NCBI RefSeq assembly: GCF_032854445.1
Contig: NW_027018278.1
Location: 1 to 47,621 of the forward strand
Length of the DNA: 47,621 nucleotides
From: Liolophura sinensis
Lineage: Eukaryota > Mollusca > Polyplacophora > Chitonida > Chitonidae
Direction: 5' to 3'
The translations under genes were made by a program, and so were the position numbers. How positions within the stretch are numbered: the first letter of the stretch is position 1; each line of letters begins with the position of its first letter. The notes under the pieces were generated by a model that saw nothing but the letters and a program-made list of their open reading frames with translations, searched no databases and was not told the DNA's origin. Of this stretch, positions 1 through 11,555 are shown piece by piece.

Positions 1-1237
1 TTGTACTTTTTACAGCAGACTGTATCAAGTACCTTGTGTTTTTCACGTACAAATGGTGTGGTTTTTCTACACGTAGATAAAGACATTGAGATTGTCTTGC
101 ACTTAGAAGTAAGGCAATTGCTGGTGAGTTAAATGGGCTTAGCCCAAAGATTTGACGTCTTCTGGGCTACCGAGGTGCACATAACTTATAGTCAAAAGTT
201 GAATATAGTAATGACCAGTCGCGATTGTACAGAGTACTGTTTAGCCGATTTCAATTAACAAAAAGACCAGGCAAAAATGCACAAGTGGAAAAACTGTTCC
301 AGTGCTACTAGTAAGAGGCTAATCCGACGTATTTTGTGACGAGAAATCGATAGGTGCAAACCGCGTTGCTCTCCGAACAATACTTTTGGCTGTAGCGACA
401 GCTCAATGATCATTGATGTCATAATCACGTGCCCAGCAACGGCTCTTACTCCATGGAAACCAAGGGATATTTGCAATTTTTTAACAGCTGCCGATGCCTG
501 GCCCAATTCCACATCTTTTGGCACCTTATAAATGTGGGTCAGTGTTTAGTTCTACTTTTTACAGCAGACTGTATCAAGTACCTTGTGTTTTTTATGTACA
601 AATGGTGTGGTTTTTCTACACGTAGATAAAGACATTGAGATTGTCTTAGACTTAGAAGTAAGACAATTGCTGGGTGAGTTAAATGGGCTTAGCCGAAGAT
701 TTTGACGTCTTCTGGGCTACCGAAGGGCACATAACTTATAGTCAAAAGTTGAATATAGTAATGACCAGTCGCGATTGTACAGAGTACAGTGTAGCTGATT
801 TCAATTAACAAAAAGACCAGGTAAAGATGCAAAAGTGGAAAAACTGGTCCAGTGCTGCTGGTAAGAGGCTAATCCGACGTATTTTGTGACGAGAAATCGA
901 ATGGTGCAAACCGCGTTGCTCTGCGACCAATACTTTTGGCTGTAGTGACAATTGAATGATAATTTATGTCATAATCACGTGCCCAGCAACGGCTCTTACT
1001 CCATGGAAACCAGGGAAATTTGCAATTTTTCAACAGCTGCCGATGCCTGGCTCAATTCCGCATCTTTTGGCACCTTACTGAAGTGGGTTAGTGTTCAGTT
1101 GTACTTTTTACAGCAGACTGTATCAAGTACCTTGTGTTTTTCACGTACAAATGGTGTGTTTTTCTACACGTAGATAAAGACATTGAGATTGTCTTGCACT
1201 TAGAAGTAAGGCAATTGCTGGGTGAGTTAAATGGGCT

Positions 1238-1267
1238 TAGCCCAAAGATTTGACGTCTTCTGGGCTA
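1238..1267 (+). repeat. Imperfect hairpin, representative copy
   Basis: The left arm TAGCCCAAAGA (1238-1248) pairs with TCTTCTGGGCTA (1256-1267): 11 base pairs with one bulged C and a 7-base loop, TTTGACG. A shorter palindrome, GGGCTTAGCCC (1233-1243), overlaps the left arm. Most copies with CTTAGCCCAAAG keep the stem. Copies with TTGGCCC, TAGCCG or CTGAGCTA have mismatches, with no clear compensating changes. The stem could form in single-stranded DNA or a transcript; function is unknown. Confidence 0.6.
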
Positions 1268-4200
1268 CCGAAGGGCACATAACTTATAGTCAAAAGTTGA
1301 ATATAGTAATGACCAGTCGCGATTGTACAGAGTACAGTTTAGCCGATTTCAATTAACAAAAAGACCAGGCAAAAATGCAAAAGTGGAAAAACTGTTCCAG
1401 TGCTACTAGTAAGAGGCTAATCCGACGTATTTTGTGACGAGAAATCGAATGGTGCAAACCGCGTTGCTCTCCGAACAATACTTTTGGCTGTAGCGACAGG
1501 TCAATGATCATTGATGTCATAATCACGTGGCCCACCAACGGCTCTTACTCCATGGAAACCAGGGATATTTGCAATTTTTTAACAGCTGCCGATGCCTGGC
1601 CCAATTCCACATCTTTTGGCACTTTATAAATGTGGGTCAGTGTTTAGTTCTACTTTTTACAGCAGACTGTATCAAGTACCTTGTGTTTTTTATGTACAAA
1701 TGGTGTGGGTTTTTCTACACGTAGATAAAGACATTGAGATTGTCTTAGACTTAGAAGTAAGACAATTGCTGGGTGAGTTAAATGGGCTTAGCCGAAAGAT
1801 TTGACGTCTTCTGGGCTACCGAAGGGCACATAACTTATAGTCAAAAGTTGAATATAGTAATGACCAGTCGCGATTGTACAGAGTACAGTGTAGCCGATTT
1901 CAATTAACAAAAAGACCAGGTAAAGATGCAAAAGTGGAAAAACTGGTCCAGTGCTGCTGGTAAGAGTCTAATCGACGTATTTTGTGACGAGAAATCGAAT
2001 GGTGCAAACCGCGTTGCTCTGCGACCAATACTTTTGGCTGTAGTGACAATTGAATGATAATTTATGTCATAATCACGTGCCCAGCAACGGCTCTTACTCC
2101 ATGGAAACCAGGGAAATTGCAATTTTTCAACAGCTGCCGATGCCTGGCTCAATTCCGCATCTTTTGGCACCTTACTGAAGTGGGTCAGTGTTCAGTTGTA
2201 CTTTTTACAGCAGACTGTATCAAGTACTTTGTGGTTTTCAAGTACAAATGGTGTGGTTTTTTCTACACGTAGATAAAGACATTGAGATTGTCTTGCACTT
2301 AGAAGTAAGGCAATTGCTGGGTGAGTTAAATGGCTTGGCCCAAAGATTTGACGTCTTCTGAGCTACCGAAGGGCACATAACTTATAGTCAAAAGTTGAAT
2401 ATAGTAATTGACCAGTCGCGATTGTACAGAGTACAGTGTAGCCGATTTCAATTAACAAAAAGACCAGGCAAAAATGCAAAAGTGGAAAAACTGTTCTAGT
2501 GCTGTTGTAAGAGGCTAATCCGACGTATTTTGTGACGAGAAATCGAATGTGCAAACCGCGTTGCTCTCCGACCAATACTTTTGGCTGTAGCGACAGATCA
2601 ATGATCATTGATGTCATAATTACGTGCCCAGCAACGGCTCTTACTCCATGGAAACCAGGGATATTTGCAATTTTTTAACAGCTGCCGATGCCTGGCCCAA
2701 TTCCACATCTTTTGGCACCTTATAAATGTGGGTCAGTGTTTAGTTGTACTTTTCACAGCAGACTGTATCAAGTACCTTGTGTTTTTTATGTACAAATGGT
2801 GTGGTTTTTCTACACGTAGATAAAGACATTGAGATTGTCCTGGACTTAGAAGTAAGGCAATTGCTGGTTGAGTTGAATGGGCTTAGCCCAAAGATTTCAC
2901 GTCTTCTGGGCTACCGAAGGGCACATAACTTATAGTCAAAAGTTGAATATGGTAATGACCAGTCGCGATTGCACAGAGTACAGTGTAGCCGATTTCAATT
3001 AACAAAAAGACCAGGTAAAAATGCAAAAGTGGAAAAACTGTTCAAGTGCTGCTGGTAAGAGGCTAATCCGACGTATTTTGTGACGAGAAATCGAATGGTG
3101 CAAACCGAGTTGCTCTCCGACCAATACTTTTGGCTGTAGTGACAATTGAATGATAATTTATGTCATAATCACGTGCCCAGCAACGGCTCTTACTCCATGG
3201 AAACCAGGAAATTTGCAATTTTTCAACAGCTGCCGATGCCTGGCTCAATTCCGCATCTTTTGGCACCTTACTGAAGTGGGTCAGTGTTCAGTTGTACTTT
3301 TTACAGCAGACTGTATCAAGTACCTTGTGGTTTTCACGTACAAATGGTGTGGTTTTTCTACACGTAGATAAAGACATTGAGATTGTCTTGCACTTAGAAG
3401 TAAGACAATTGCTGGGTGAGTTAAATGGGCTTGGCCCAAAGATTTGACGTCTTCTGGGCTACCGAAGGGCACATAACTTATAGTCAAAAGTTGAATATAG
3501 AAATGACCAGTCGCGATTGTACAGAGTGCAGTGTAGCCGATTTCAATTAACAAAAAGACCAGGCAAAAATGCAAAAGTGGAAAAACTGTTCCAGTGCTGC
3601 TGGTAAGAGGCTAATCCGACGTATTTGTGACGACAAATCGAATGGTGCAAACCGCGTTGCTCTCCGACCAATTCTTTTGGCTGTAGCGACAATTGATTGA
3701 TCATTGATGTCATAATCACGTGCCCAGCTACGGCTCTTACTCCATGGAAACCAGGGGAAATTTGCAATTTTTCAACAGCTGCCGATGCATGGCTCAATTC
3801 CGCATCTTTTGGCACCTTACTGAAGTGGGGTCAGTGTTCAGTTGTACTTTTTACAGCAGACTGTATCAAGTACCTTGTGTTTTTCACGTACAAATGGTGT
3901 GGTTTTTCTACACGTAGATAAAGACATTGAGATTGTCTTGCACTTAGAAGTAAGGCAATTGCTGGGTGAGTTAAATGGGCTTAGCCCAAAGATTTGACGT
4001 CTTCTGGGCTAACCGAAGGGCACATAACTTATAGTCAAAAGTTGAATATAGTAATGACCAGTCGCGATTGTACAGAGTACAGTTTAGCCGATTTCAATTA
4101 ACAAAAAGACCAGGCAAAAATGCAAAAGTGGAAAAACTGTTCCAGTGCTGCTAGTAAGAGGCTAATCCGACGTATTTTGTGACGAGAAATCGAATGGTGC

Positions 4201-5200
4201 AAACCGCGATGCTCTCCGAACAATACTTTTGGCTGTAGCGACAGGTCAATGATCATTGATGTCATAATCACGTGCCCAGCAACGGCTCTTACTCCATGGA
4301 AACCAGGGATATTTGCAATTTTTTAACAGCTGCCGATGCCTGGCCCAATTCCACATCTTTTGGCACCTTATAAATGTGGGTCAGTGTTTAGTTCTACTTT
4401 TTACAGCAGACTGTATCAAGTACCTTGTGTTTTTTATGTACAAATGGTGTGGTTTTTCTACACGTAGATAAAGACATTGAGATTGTCTTAGACTTAGAAG
4501 TAAGACAATTGCTGGGTGAGTTAAATGGGCTTAGCCCAAAGATTTGACGTCTTCTGGGCTACCGAAGGGCACATAACTTATAGTCAAAAGTTGAATATAG
4601 TAATGACCAGTCGCGATTGTACAGAGTACAGTGTAGCCGATTTCAATTAACAAAAAGACCAGGTAAAGATGCAAAAGTGGAAAAACTGGTCCAGTGCTGC
4701 TGGTAAGAGGCTAATCCGACGTATTTTGTGACGAGAAATCGAATGGTGCAAACCGCGTTGCTCTGCGACCAATACTTTTGGCTGTAGTGACAATTGAATG
4801 ATAATTTATGTCATAATCACGTGCCCAGCAACGGCTCTTACTCCATGGAAACCAGGGAAATTTGCAATTTTTCAACAGCTGCCGATGCCTGGCTCAATTC
4901 CGCATCTTTTGGCACCTTACTGAAGTGGGTCAGTGTTCAGTTGTACTTTTTACAGCAGACTGTATCAAGCACTTTGTGGTTTTCAAGTACAAATGGTGTG
5001 GTTTTTCTACACGTAGATAAAGACATTGAGATTGTCTTGCACTTAGAAGTAAGGCAATTGCTGGGTGAGTTAAATGGGCTTGGCCCTAAGATTTGACGTC
5101 TTCTGAGCTACCGAAGGGCACATAACTTATAGTCAAAAGTTGAATATAGTAATGACCAGTCGCGATTGTACAGAGTACAGTTTAGCCGATTTCAATTAAC

Positions 5201-5234
5201 AAAAAGACCAGGCAAAAATGCAAAAGTGGAAAAA
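5201..5234 (+). other. Spaced A-tracts, candidate bent DNA
   Basis: Four A-runs of 4-5 bases occur at 5201-5205, 5214-5218, 5222-5225 and 5230-5234. Their centres are on average about 9.7 bases apart, near one helical turn, though individual spacings range from 7.5 to 13. The tract recurs in nearly every monomer. Copies with GTTTACAAAC lose the last run, and copies with GGTAAAGATGC shorten the second. Intrinsic curvature is common in satellite DNA; here it is an inference from spacing. Confidence 0.45.
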
Positions 5235-5304
5235 CTGTTCCAGTGCTACTAGTAAGAGGCTAATCCGACGTATTTTGTGACGAGAAATCGAATGGTGCAA
5301 ACCG

Positions 5305-5382
5305 CGTTGCTCTCCGAACAATACTTTTGGCTGTAGCGACAGGTCAATGATCATTGATGTCATAATCACGTGCCCAGCAACG
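5305..5382 (+). repeat. Nested inverted-repeat zone with 14-bp palindrome
   Basis: Outer arms CGTTGCT (5305-5311) and AGCAACG (5376-5382) are reverse complements. Between them lie CTGTAGCGACAG (5331-5342; 4-bp arms, 4-base loop) and the perfect palindrome TCAATGATCATTGA (5344-5357), then CACGTG (5367-5372). The 14-bp palindrome is intact mainly in copies with GGTCAATGATCATTGATG or GATCAATGATCATTGATG. It is reduced to 10 bp in GAATGATCATTTATG copies and broken in GAATGATAATTTATG copies. This could bind a dimeric protein or extrude a cruciform; neither can be shown here. Confidence 0.55.
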
Positions 5383-7685
5383 GCTCTTACTCCATGGAAA
5401 CCAGGGATATTTGCAATTTTTTAACAGCTGCCGATGCCTGGCCCAATTCCACATCTTTTGGCACCTTATAAATGTGGGTCAGTGTTTAGTTCTACTTTTT
5501 ACAGCAGACTGTATCAAGTACCTTGTGTTTTTTATGTACAAATGGTGTGGTTTTTCTACACGTAGATAAAGACATTGAGATTGTCTTGCACTTAGAAGTA
5601 AGACAATTGCTGGGTGAGTTAAATGGGCTTGGCCCAAAGATTTGACGTCTTCTGGGCTACCGAAGGGCACATAACTTGTAGTCAAAAGTTGAATATAGTA
5701 ATGACCAGTCGCGATTGTACAGAGTACAGTTTAGCCGATTTCAATTAACAAAAAGACCAGGCAAAAATGCACAAGTGGAAAAACTGTTCCAGTGCTGCTA
5801 GTAAGAGGCTAATCCGACGTATTTTGTGACGAGAAATCGAATGGTGCAAACCGCGTTGCTCTCCGAACAATACTTTTGGCTGTAGCGACAGGTCAATGAT
5901 CATTGATGTCATAATCACGTGCCCAGCAACGGCTCTTACTCCATGGAAACCAGGGATATTTGCAATTTTTTAACAGCTGCCGATGCCTGGCCCAATTCCA
6001 CATCTTTTGGCACCTTATAAATGTGGGTCAGTGTTTAGTTCTACTTTTTACAGCAGACTGTATCAAGTACCTTGTGTTTTTTATGTACAAATGGTGTGGT
6101 TTTTCTACACGTAGATAAAGACATTGAGATTGTCTTAGACTTAGAAGTAAGACAATTGCTGGGTGAGTTAAATGGGCTTAGCCCAAAGATTTGACGTCTT
6201 CTGGGCTACCGAAGGGCACATAACTTATAGTCAAAAGTTGAATATAGTAATGACCAGTCGCGATTGTACAGAGTACAGTGTAGCCGATTTCAATTAACAA
6301 AAAGACCAGGTAAAGATGCAAAAGTAGAAAAACTGGTCCAGTGCTGCTGGTAAGAGGCTAATCCGACGTATTTTGTGACGAGAAATCGAATGGTGCAAAC
6401 CGCGTTGCTCTGCGACCAATACTTTTGGCTGTAGTGACAATTGAATGATAATTTATGTCATAATCACGTGCCCAGCAACGGCTCTTACTCCATGGAAACC
6501 AGGGAAATTTGCAATTTTTCAACAGCTGCCGATGCCTGGCTCAATTCCGCATCTTTTGGCACCTTACTGAAGTGGGTCAGTGTTCAGTTGTACTTTTTAC
6601 AGCAGACTGTATCAAGTACCTTGTGGTTTTCACGTACAAATGGTGTGGTTTTTCTACACGTAGATAAAGACATTGAGATTGTCTTGCACTTAGAAGTAAG
6701 ACAATTGCTGGGTGAGTTAAATGGGCTTGGCCCAAAGATTTGACGTCTTCTGGGCTACCGAAGGGCACATAACTTATAGTCAAAAGTTGAATATAGAAAT
6801 GACCAGTCGCGATTGTACAGAGTGCAGTGTAGCCGGTTTCAATTAACAAAAAGACCAGGCAAAAATGCAAAAGTGGAAAAACTGTTCCAGTGCTGCTGGT
6901 AAGAGGCTAATCCGACGTATTTTGTGACGACAAATCGAATGGTGCAAACCGCGTTGCTCTCCGACCAATTCTTTTGGCTGTAGCGACAATTGATTGATCA
7001 TTGATGTCATAATCACGTGCCCAGCTACGGCTCTTACTCCATGGAAACCAGGGAAATTTGCAATTTTTCAACAGCTGCCGATGCATGGCTCAATTCCGCA
7101 TCTTTTGGCACCTTACTGAAGTGGGTCAGTGTTTAGTTGTACTTTTTACAGCAGACTGTATCAAGTACCTTGTGGTTTTCACGTACAAATGGTGTGGTTT
7201 TTCTACACGTAGATAAAGACATTGAGATTGTCTTGCACTTAGAAGTAAGGCAATTGCTGTGTGAGTTAAATGGGCTTGGCCCAAAGATTTGACGTTTTCT
7301 GAGCTACCGAAGGGCACATAACTTATAGTCAAAAGTTGAATATAGTATTGACCAGTCGCGATTGTACAGAGTACAGTGTAGCCGATTTCAATTAACAAAA
7401 AGACCAGGCAAAAATGCAAAAGTGGAAAAACTGTTCCAGTGCTGCTGGTAAGAGGCTAATCCGACGTATTTTGTGACGAGAAATCGAATGGTGCAAACCG
7501 CGTTGCTCTCCGACCACTTCTTTTTGCTGTAGCGACAATTGATTGATCATTGATGTCATAATCACGTGCCCAGCAACGGCACTTACTCCATGGAAACCAG
7601 GAAAATTTGCAATTTTTCAACAGCTGCCGATGCCTGGCTCAATTCCGCATCTTTTGGCACCTTACTGAAGTGGGTCAGTGTTCAG

Positions 7686-9520
7686 TTGTACTTTTTACAG
7701 CAGACTGTATCAAGTACCTTGTGTTTTTCACGTACAAATGGTGTGGTTTTTCTACACGTAGATAAAGACATTGAGATTGTCTTGCACTTAGAAGTAAGGC
7801 AATTGCTGGGTGAGTTAAATGGGCTTAGCCCAAAGATTTGACGTCTTCTGGGCTACCGAAGGGCACATAACTTATAGTCAAAAGTTGAATATAGTAATGA
7901 CCAGTCGCGATTGTACAGAGTACAGTTTAGCCGATTTCAATTAACAAAAAGACCAGGCAAAAATGCAAAAGTGGAAAAACTGTTCCAGTGCTGCTAGTAA
8001 GAGGCTAATCCGACGTATTTTGTGACGAGAAATCGAATGGTGCAAACCGCGTTGCTCTCCGAACAATACTTTTGGCTGTGGCGACAGGTCAATGATCATT
8101 GATGTCATAATCACGTGCCCAGCAACGGCTCTTACTCCATGGAAACCAGGGATATTTGCAATTTTTTAACAGCTGCCGATGCCTGGCCCAATTCCACATC
8201 TTTTGGCACCTTATAAATGTGGGTCAGTGTTTAGTTCTACTTTTTACAGCAGACTGTATCAAGTACCTTGTGTTTTTTATGTACAAATGGTGTGGTTTTT
8301 CTACACGTAGATAAAGACATTGAGATTGTCTTAGACTTAGAAGTAAGACAATTGCTGGGTGAGTTAAATGGGCTTAGCCCAAAGATTTGACGTCTTCTGG
8401 GCTACCGAAGGGCACATAACTTATAGTCAAAAGTTGAATATAGTAATGACCAGTCGCGATTGTTCAGAGTACAGTGTAGCCGATTTCAATTAACAAAAAG
8501 ACCAGGTAAAGATGCAAAAGTAGAAAAACTGGTCCAGTGCTGCTGGTAAGAGGCTAATCCGACGTATTTTGTGACGAGAAATCGAATGGTGCAAACCGCG
8601 TTGCTCTGCGACCAATACTTTTGGCTGTAGTGACAATTGAATGATAATTTATGTCATAATCACGTGCCCAGCAACGGCTCTTACTCCATGGAAACCAGGG
8701 AAATTTGCAATTTTTCAACAGCTGCCGATGCCTGGCTCAATTCCGCATCTTTTGGCACCTTACTGAAGTGGGTCAGTGTTCAGTTGTACTTTTTACAGCA
8801 GACTGTATCAAGCACTTTGTGGTTTTCAAGTACAAATGGTGTGGTTTTTCTACACGTAGATAAAGACATTGAGATTGTCTTGCACTTAGAAGTAAGGCAA
8901 TTGCTGGGTGAGTTAAATGGGCTTGGCCCAAAGATTTGACGTCTTCTGAGATACCGAAGGGCACATAACTTATAGTCAAAAGTTGAATATAGTAATGACC
9001 AGTCGCGATTGTACAGAGTACAGTTTAGCCGATTTCAATTAACAAAAAGACCAGGCAAAAATGCAAAAGTGGAAAAACTGTTCCAGTGCTACTAGTAAGA
9101 GGCTAATCCGACGTATTTTGTGACGAGAAATCGAATGGTGCAAACCGCGTTGCTCTCCGAACAATACTTTTGGCTGTAGCGACAGGTCAATGATCATTGA
9201 TGTCATAATCACGTGCCCAGCAACGGCTCTTACTCCATGGAAACCAGGGATATTTGCAATTTTTTAACAGCTGCCGATGCCTGGCCCAATTCCACATCTT
9301 TTGGCACCTTATAAATGTGGGTCAGTGTTTAGTTCTACTTTTTACAGCAGACTGTATCAAGTACCTTGTGTTTTTTATGTACAAATGGTGTGGTTTTTCT
9401 ACACGTAGATAAAGACATTGAGATTGTCTTGCACTTAGAAGTAAGACAATTGCTGGGTGAGTTAAATGGGCTTGGCCCAAAGATTTGACGTCTTCTGGGC
9501 TACCGAAGGGCACATAACTT
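7686..9520 (+). repeat. Seven-copy displaced duplication, copy 2
   Basis: Partner of 3842-5677 (displacement 3,843 bp). Part of this copy (about 7290-8811) is itself duplicated again at a displacement of 2,744-2,745 bp, ending near 11,555. That second relationship is marked by ACGTTTTCTGAG, ACCACTTCTTTTTGC and TGTTCAGAGTAC (8461 and 11205). Overlapping displacements of seven and five units show that several unequal exchanges followed one another in this domain. Confidence 0.65.
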
Positions 9521-10034
9521 ATAGTCAAAAGTTGAATATAGTAATGACCAGTCGCGATTGTACAGAGTACAGTGTAGCCGATTTCAATTAACAAAAAGAC
9601 CAGGTAAAGATGCAAAAGTGGAAAAACTGGTCCAGTGCTGCTGGTAAGAGGCTAATCCGACGTATTTTGTGACGACAAATCGAATGGTGCAAACCGCGTT
9701 GCTCTGCGACCAATACTTTTGGCTGTAGTGACAATTGAATGATAATTTATGTCATAATCACGTGCCCAGCAACGGCTCTTACTCCATGGAAACCAGGGAA
9801 ATTTGCAATTTTTCAACAGCTGCCGATGCCTGGCTCAATTCCGCATCTTTTGGCACCTTACTGAAGTGGGTCAGTGTTCAGTTGTACTTTTTACAGCAGA
9901 CTGTATCAAGTACTTTGTGGTTTTCACGTACAAATGGTGTGGTTTTTCTACACGTAGATAAAGACATTGAGATTGTCTTGCACTTAGAAGTAAGGCAATT
10001 GCTGGGTGAGTTAAATGGGCTTGGCCCAAAGATT

Positions 10035-11555
10035 TGACGTTTTCTGAGCTACCGAAGGGCACATAACTTATAGTCAAAAGTTGAATATAGTAATGACCAG
10101 TCGCGATTGTACAGAGTACAGTGTAGCCGATTTCAATTAACAAAAAGACCAGACAAAAATGCAAAAGTGGAAAAACTGTTCCAGTGCTTCTGGTAAGAGG
10201 CTAATCCGACGTATTTTGTGACGAGAAATCGAATGGTGCAAACCGCGTTGCTCTCCGACCACTTCTTTTTGCTGTAGCGACAATTGATTGATCATTGATG
10301 TCATAATCACGTGCCCAGCAACGGCTCTTACTCCATGGAAACCAGGAAAATTTGCAATTTTTCAACAGCTGCCGATGCCTGGCTCAATTCCGCATCTTTT
10401 GGCACCTTACTGAAGTGGGTCAGTGTTCAGTTGTACTTTTTACAGCAGACTGTATCAAGTACCTTGTGTTTTTCACGTACAAATGGTGTGGTTTTTCTAC
10501 ACGTAGATAAAGACATTGAGATTGTCTTGCACTTAGAAGTAAGGCAATTGCTGGGTGAGTTAAATGGGCTTAGCCGAAAGATTTGACGTCTTCTGGGCTA
10601 CCGAAGGGCACATAACTTGTAGTCAAAAGTTGAATATAGTAATGACCAGTCGCGATTGTACAGAGTACAGTTTAGCCGATTTCAATTAACAAAAAGACCA
10701 GGCAAAATGCACAAGTGGAAAAACTGTTCCAGTGCTGCTAGTAAGAGGCTAATCCGACGTATTTTGTGACGAGAAATCGAATGGTGCAAACCGCGTTGCT
10801 CTCCGAACAATACTTTTGGCTGTAGCGACAGGTCAATGATCATTGATGTCATAATCACGTGCCCAGCAACGGCTCTTACTCCATGGAAACCAGGGATATT
10901 TGCAATTTTTTAACAGCTGCCGATGCCTGGCCCAATTCCACATCTTTTGGCACCTTATAAATGTGGGTCAGTGTTTAGTTCTACTTTTTACAGCAGACTG
11001 TATCAAGTACCTTGTGTTTTTTATGTACAAATGGTGTGGTTTTTCTACACGTAGATAAAGACATTGAGATTGTCTTAGACTTAGAAGTAAGACAATTGCT
11101 GGGTGAGTTAAATGGGCTTAGCCCAAAGATTTGACGTCTTCTGGGCTACCGAAGGGCACATAACTTATAGTCAAAAGTTGAATATAGTAATGACCAGTCG
11201 CGATTGTTCAGAGTACAGTGTAGCCGATTTCAATTAACAAAAAGACCAGGTAAAGATGCAAAAGTAGAAAAACTGGTCCAGTGCTGCTGGTAAGAGGCTA
11301 ATCCGACGTATTTTGTGACGAGAAATCGAATGGTGCAAACCGCGTTGCTCTGCGACCAATACTTTTGGCTGTAGTGACAATTGAATGATAATTTATGTCA
11401 TAATCACGTGCCCAGCAACGGCTCTTACTCCATGGAAACCAGGGAAATTTGCAATTTTTCAACAGCTGCCGATGCCTGGCTCAATTCCGCATCTTTTGGC
11501 ACCTTACTGAAGTGGGTCAGTGTTCAGTTGTACTTTTTACAGCAGACTGTATCAA
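10035..11555 (+). repeat. Five-copy displaced duplicate of ~7290-8811
   Basis: About 1.5 kb matches the segment 2,744-2,745 bp to its left. Shared rare states are ACGTTTTCTGAG, ACCACTTCTTTTTGC, TGTTCAGAGTAC (11205) and AAAAGTAGAAAAACTGG. The match stops at the start of M22, where the left partner has CAAGCACTTTG and this copy has CAAGTACCTTG. A one-base deletion near 10707 explains the 2,744/2,745 difference. Confidence 0.6.

Larger units (their letters stand above)
4941..5489 (+). repeat. Reference monomer, class A (copy M10)
   Basis: A full-length 549-bp copy chosen as the class A example. Landmarks: CTACACGTAG (inverted repeat with a 2-base spacer) early in the unit, a run of A-tracts at 5201-5234, CTGTAGCGACAG at 5331-5342, the palindrome TCAATGATCATTGA at 5344-5357, CACGTG at 5367-5372, CCATGG at 5392-5397 and TATAAAT at 5467-5473. 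Class A is defined by linked differences in the last ~110 bp: GATATT, TTTTTTAAC, GGCCCAATTCCAC, TTATAAATG and TTTAG. In the forward frame that is open in class B copies, the TAA inside TTATAAATG is a stop. Class A copies are M1, M3, M5, M8, M10, M11, M15, M17, M20, M41, M50, M54, M58, M65, M70, M75, M79, M83 and M85. Most are followed by TTCTACT; M5 and the copies from M70 on are followed by TTGTACT. Confidence 0.9.
3842..5677 (+). repeat. Seven-copy displaced duplication, copy 1
   Basis: Matches 7686-9520 at a displacement of 3,843 bp (seven units). The pair shares rare states, including CAAGCACTTTGTGG (from 4966 and 8809) and TTCAAGTACAAATGG just after it, and shares the A, B, A, A(part) order. 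Similarity ends about 5678, where this copy has AACTTGTAGTC and the partner AACTTATAGTC, followed by TTTAGCC against GTGTAGCC. The left limit is approximate. An extra A near 4013 is private to this copy. Confidence 0.7.

Noticed and set aside
1441-1480. Possible CENP-B box near AATCGAATGGTGCAAACCG
   Set aside because: The spacing and CGGG core of the CENP-B pattern are not met on either strand.
10960-11020. Core promoter from TATAAAT plus TCAGT/TTCAGTT initiator-like motifs
   Set aside because: The TATA-to-initiator distance is ~12 bp rather than 25-30, and no downstream promoter element match is visible at the expected offset.
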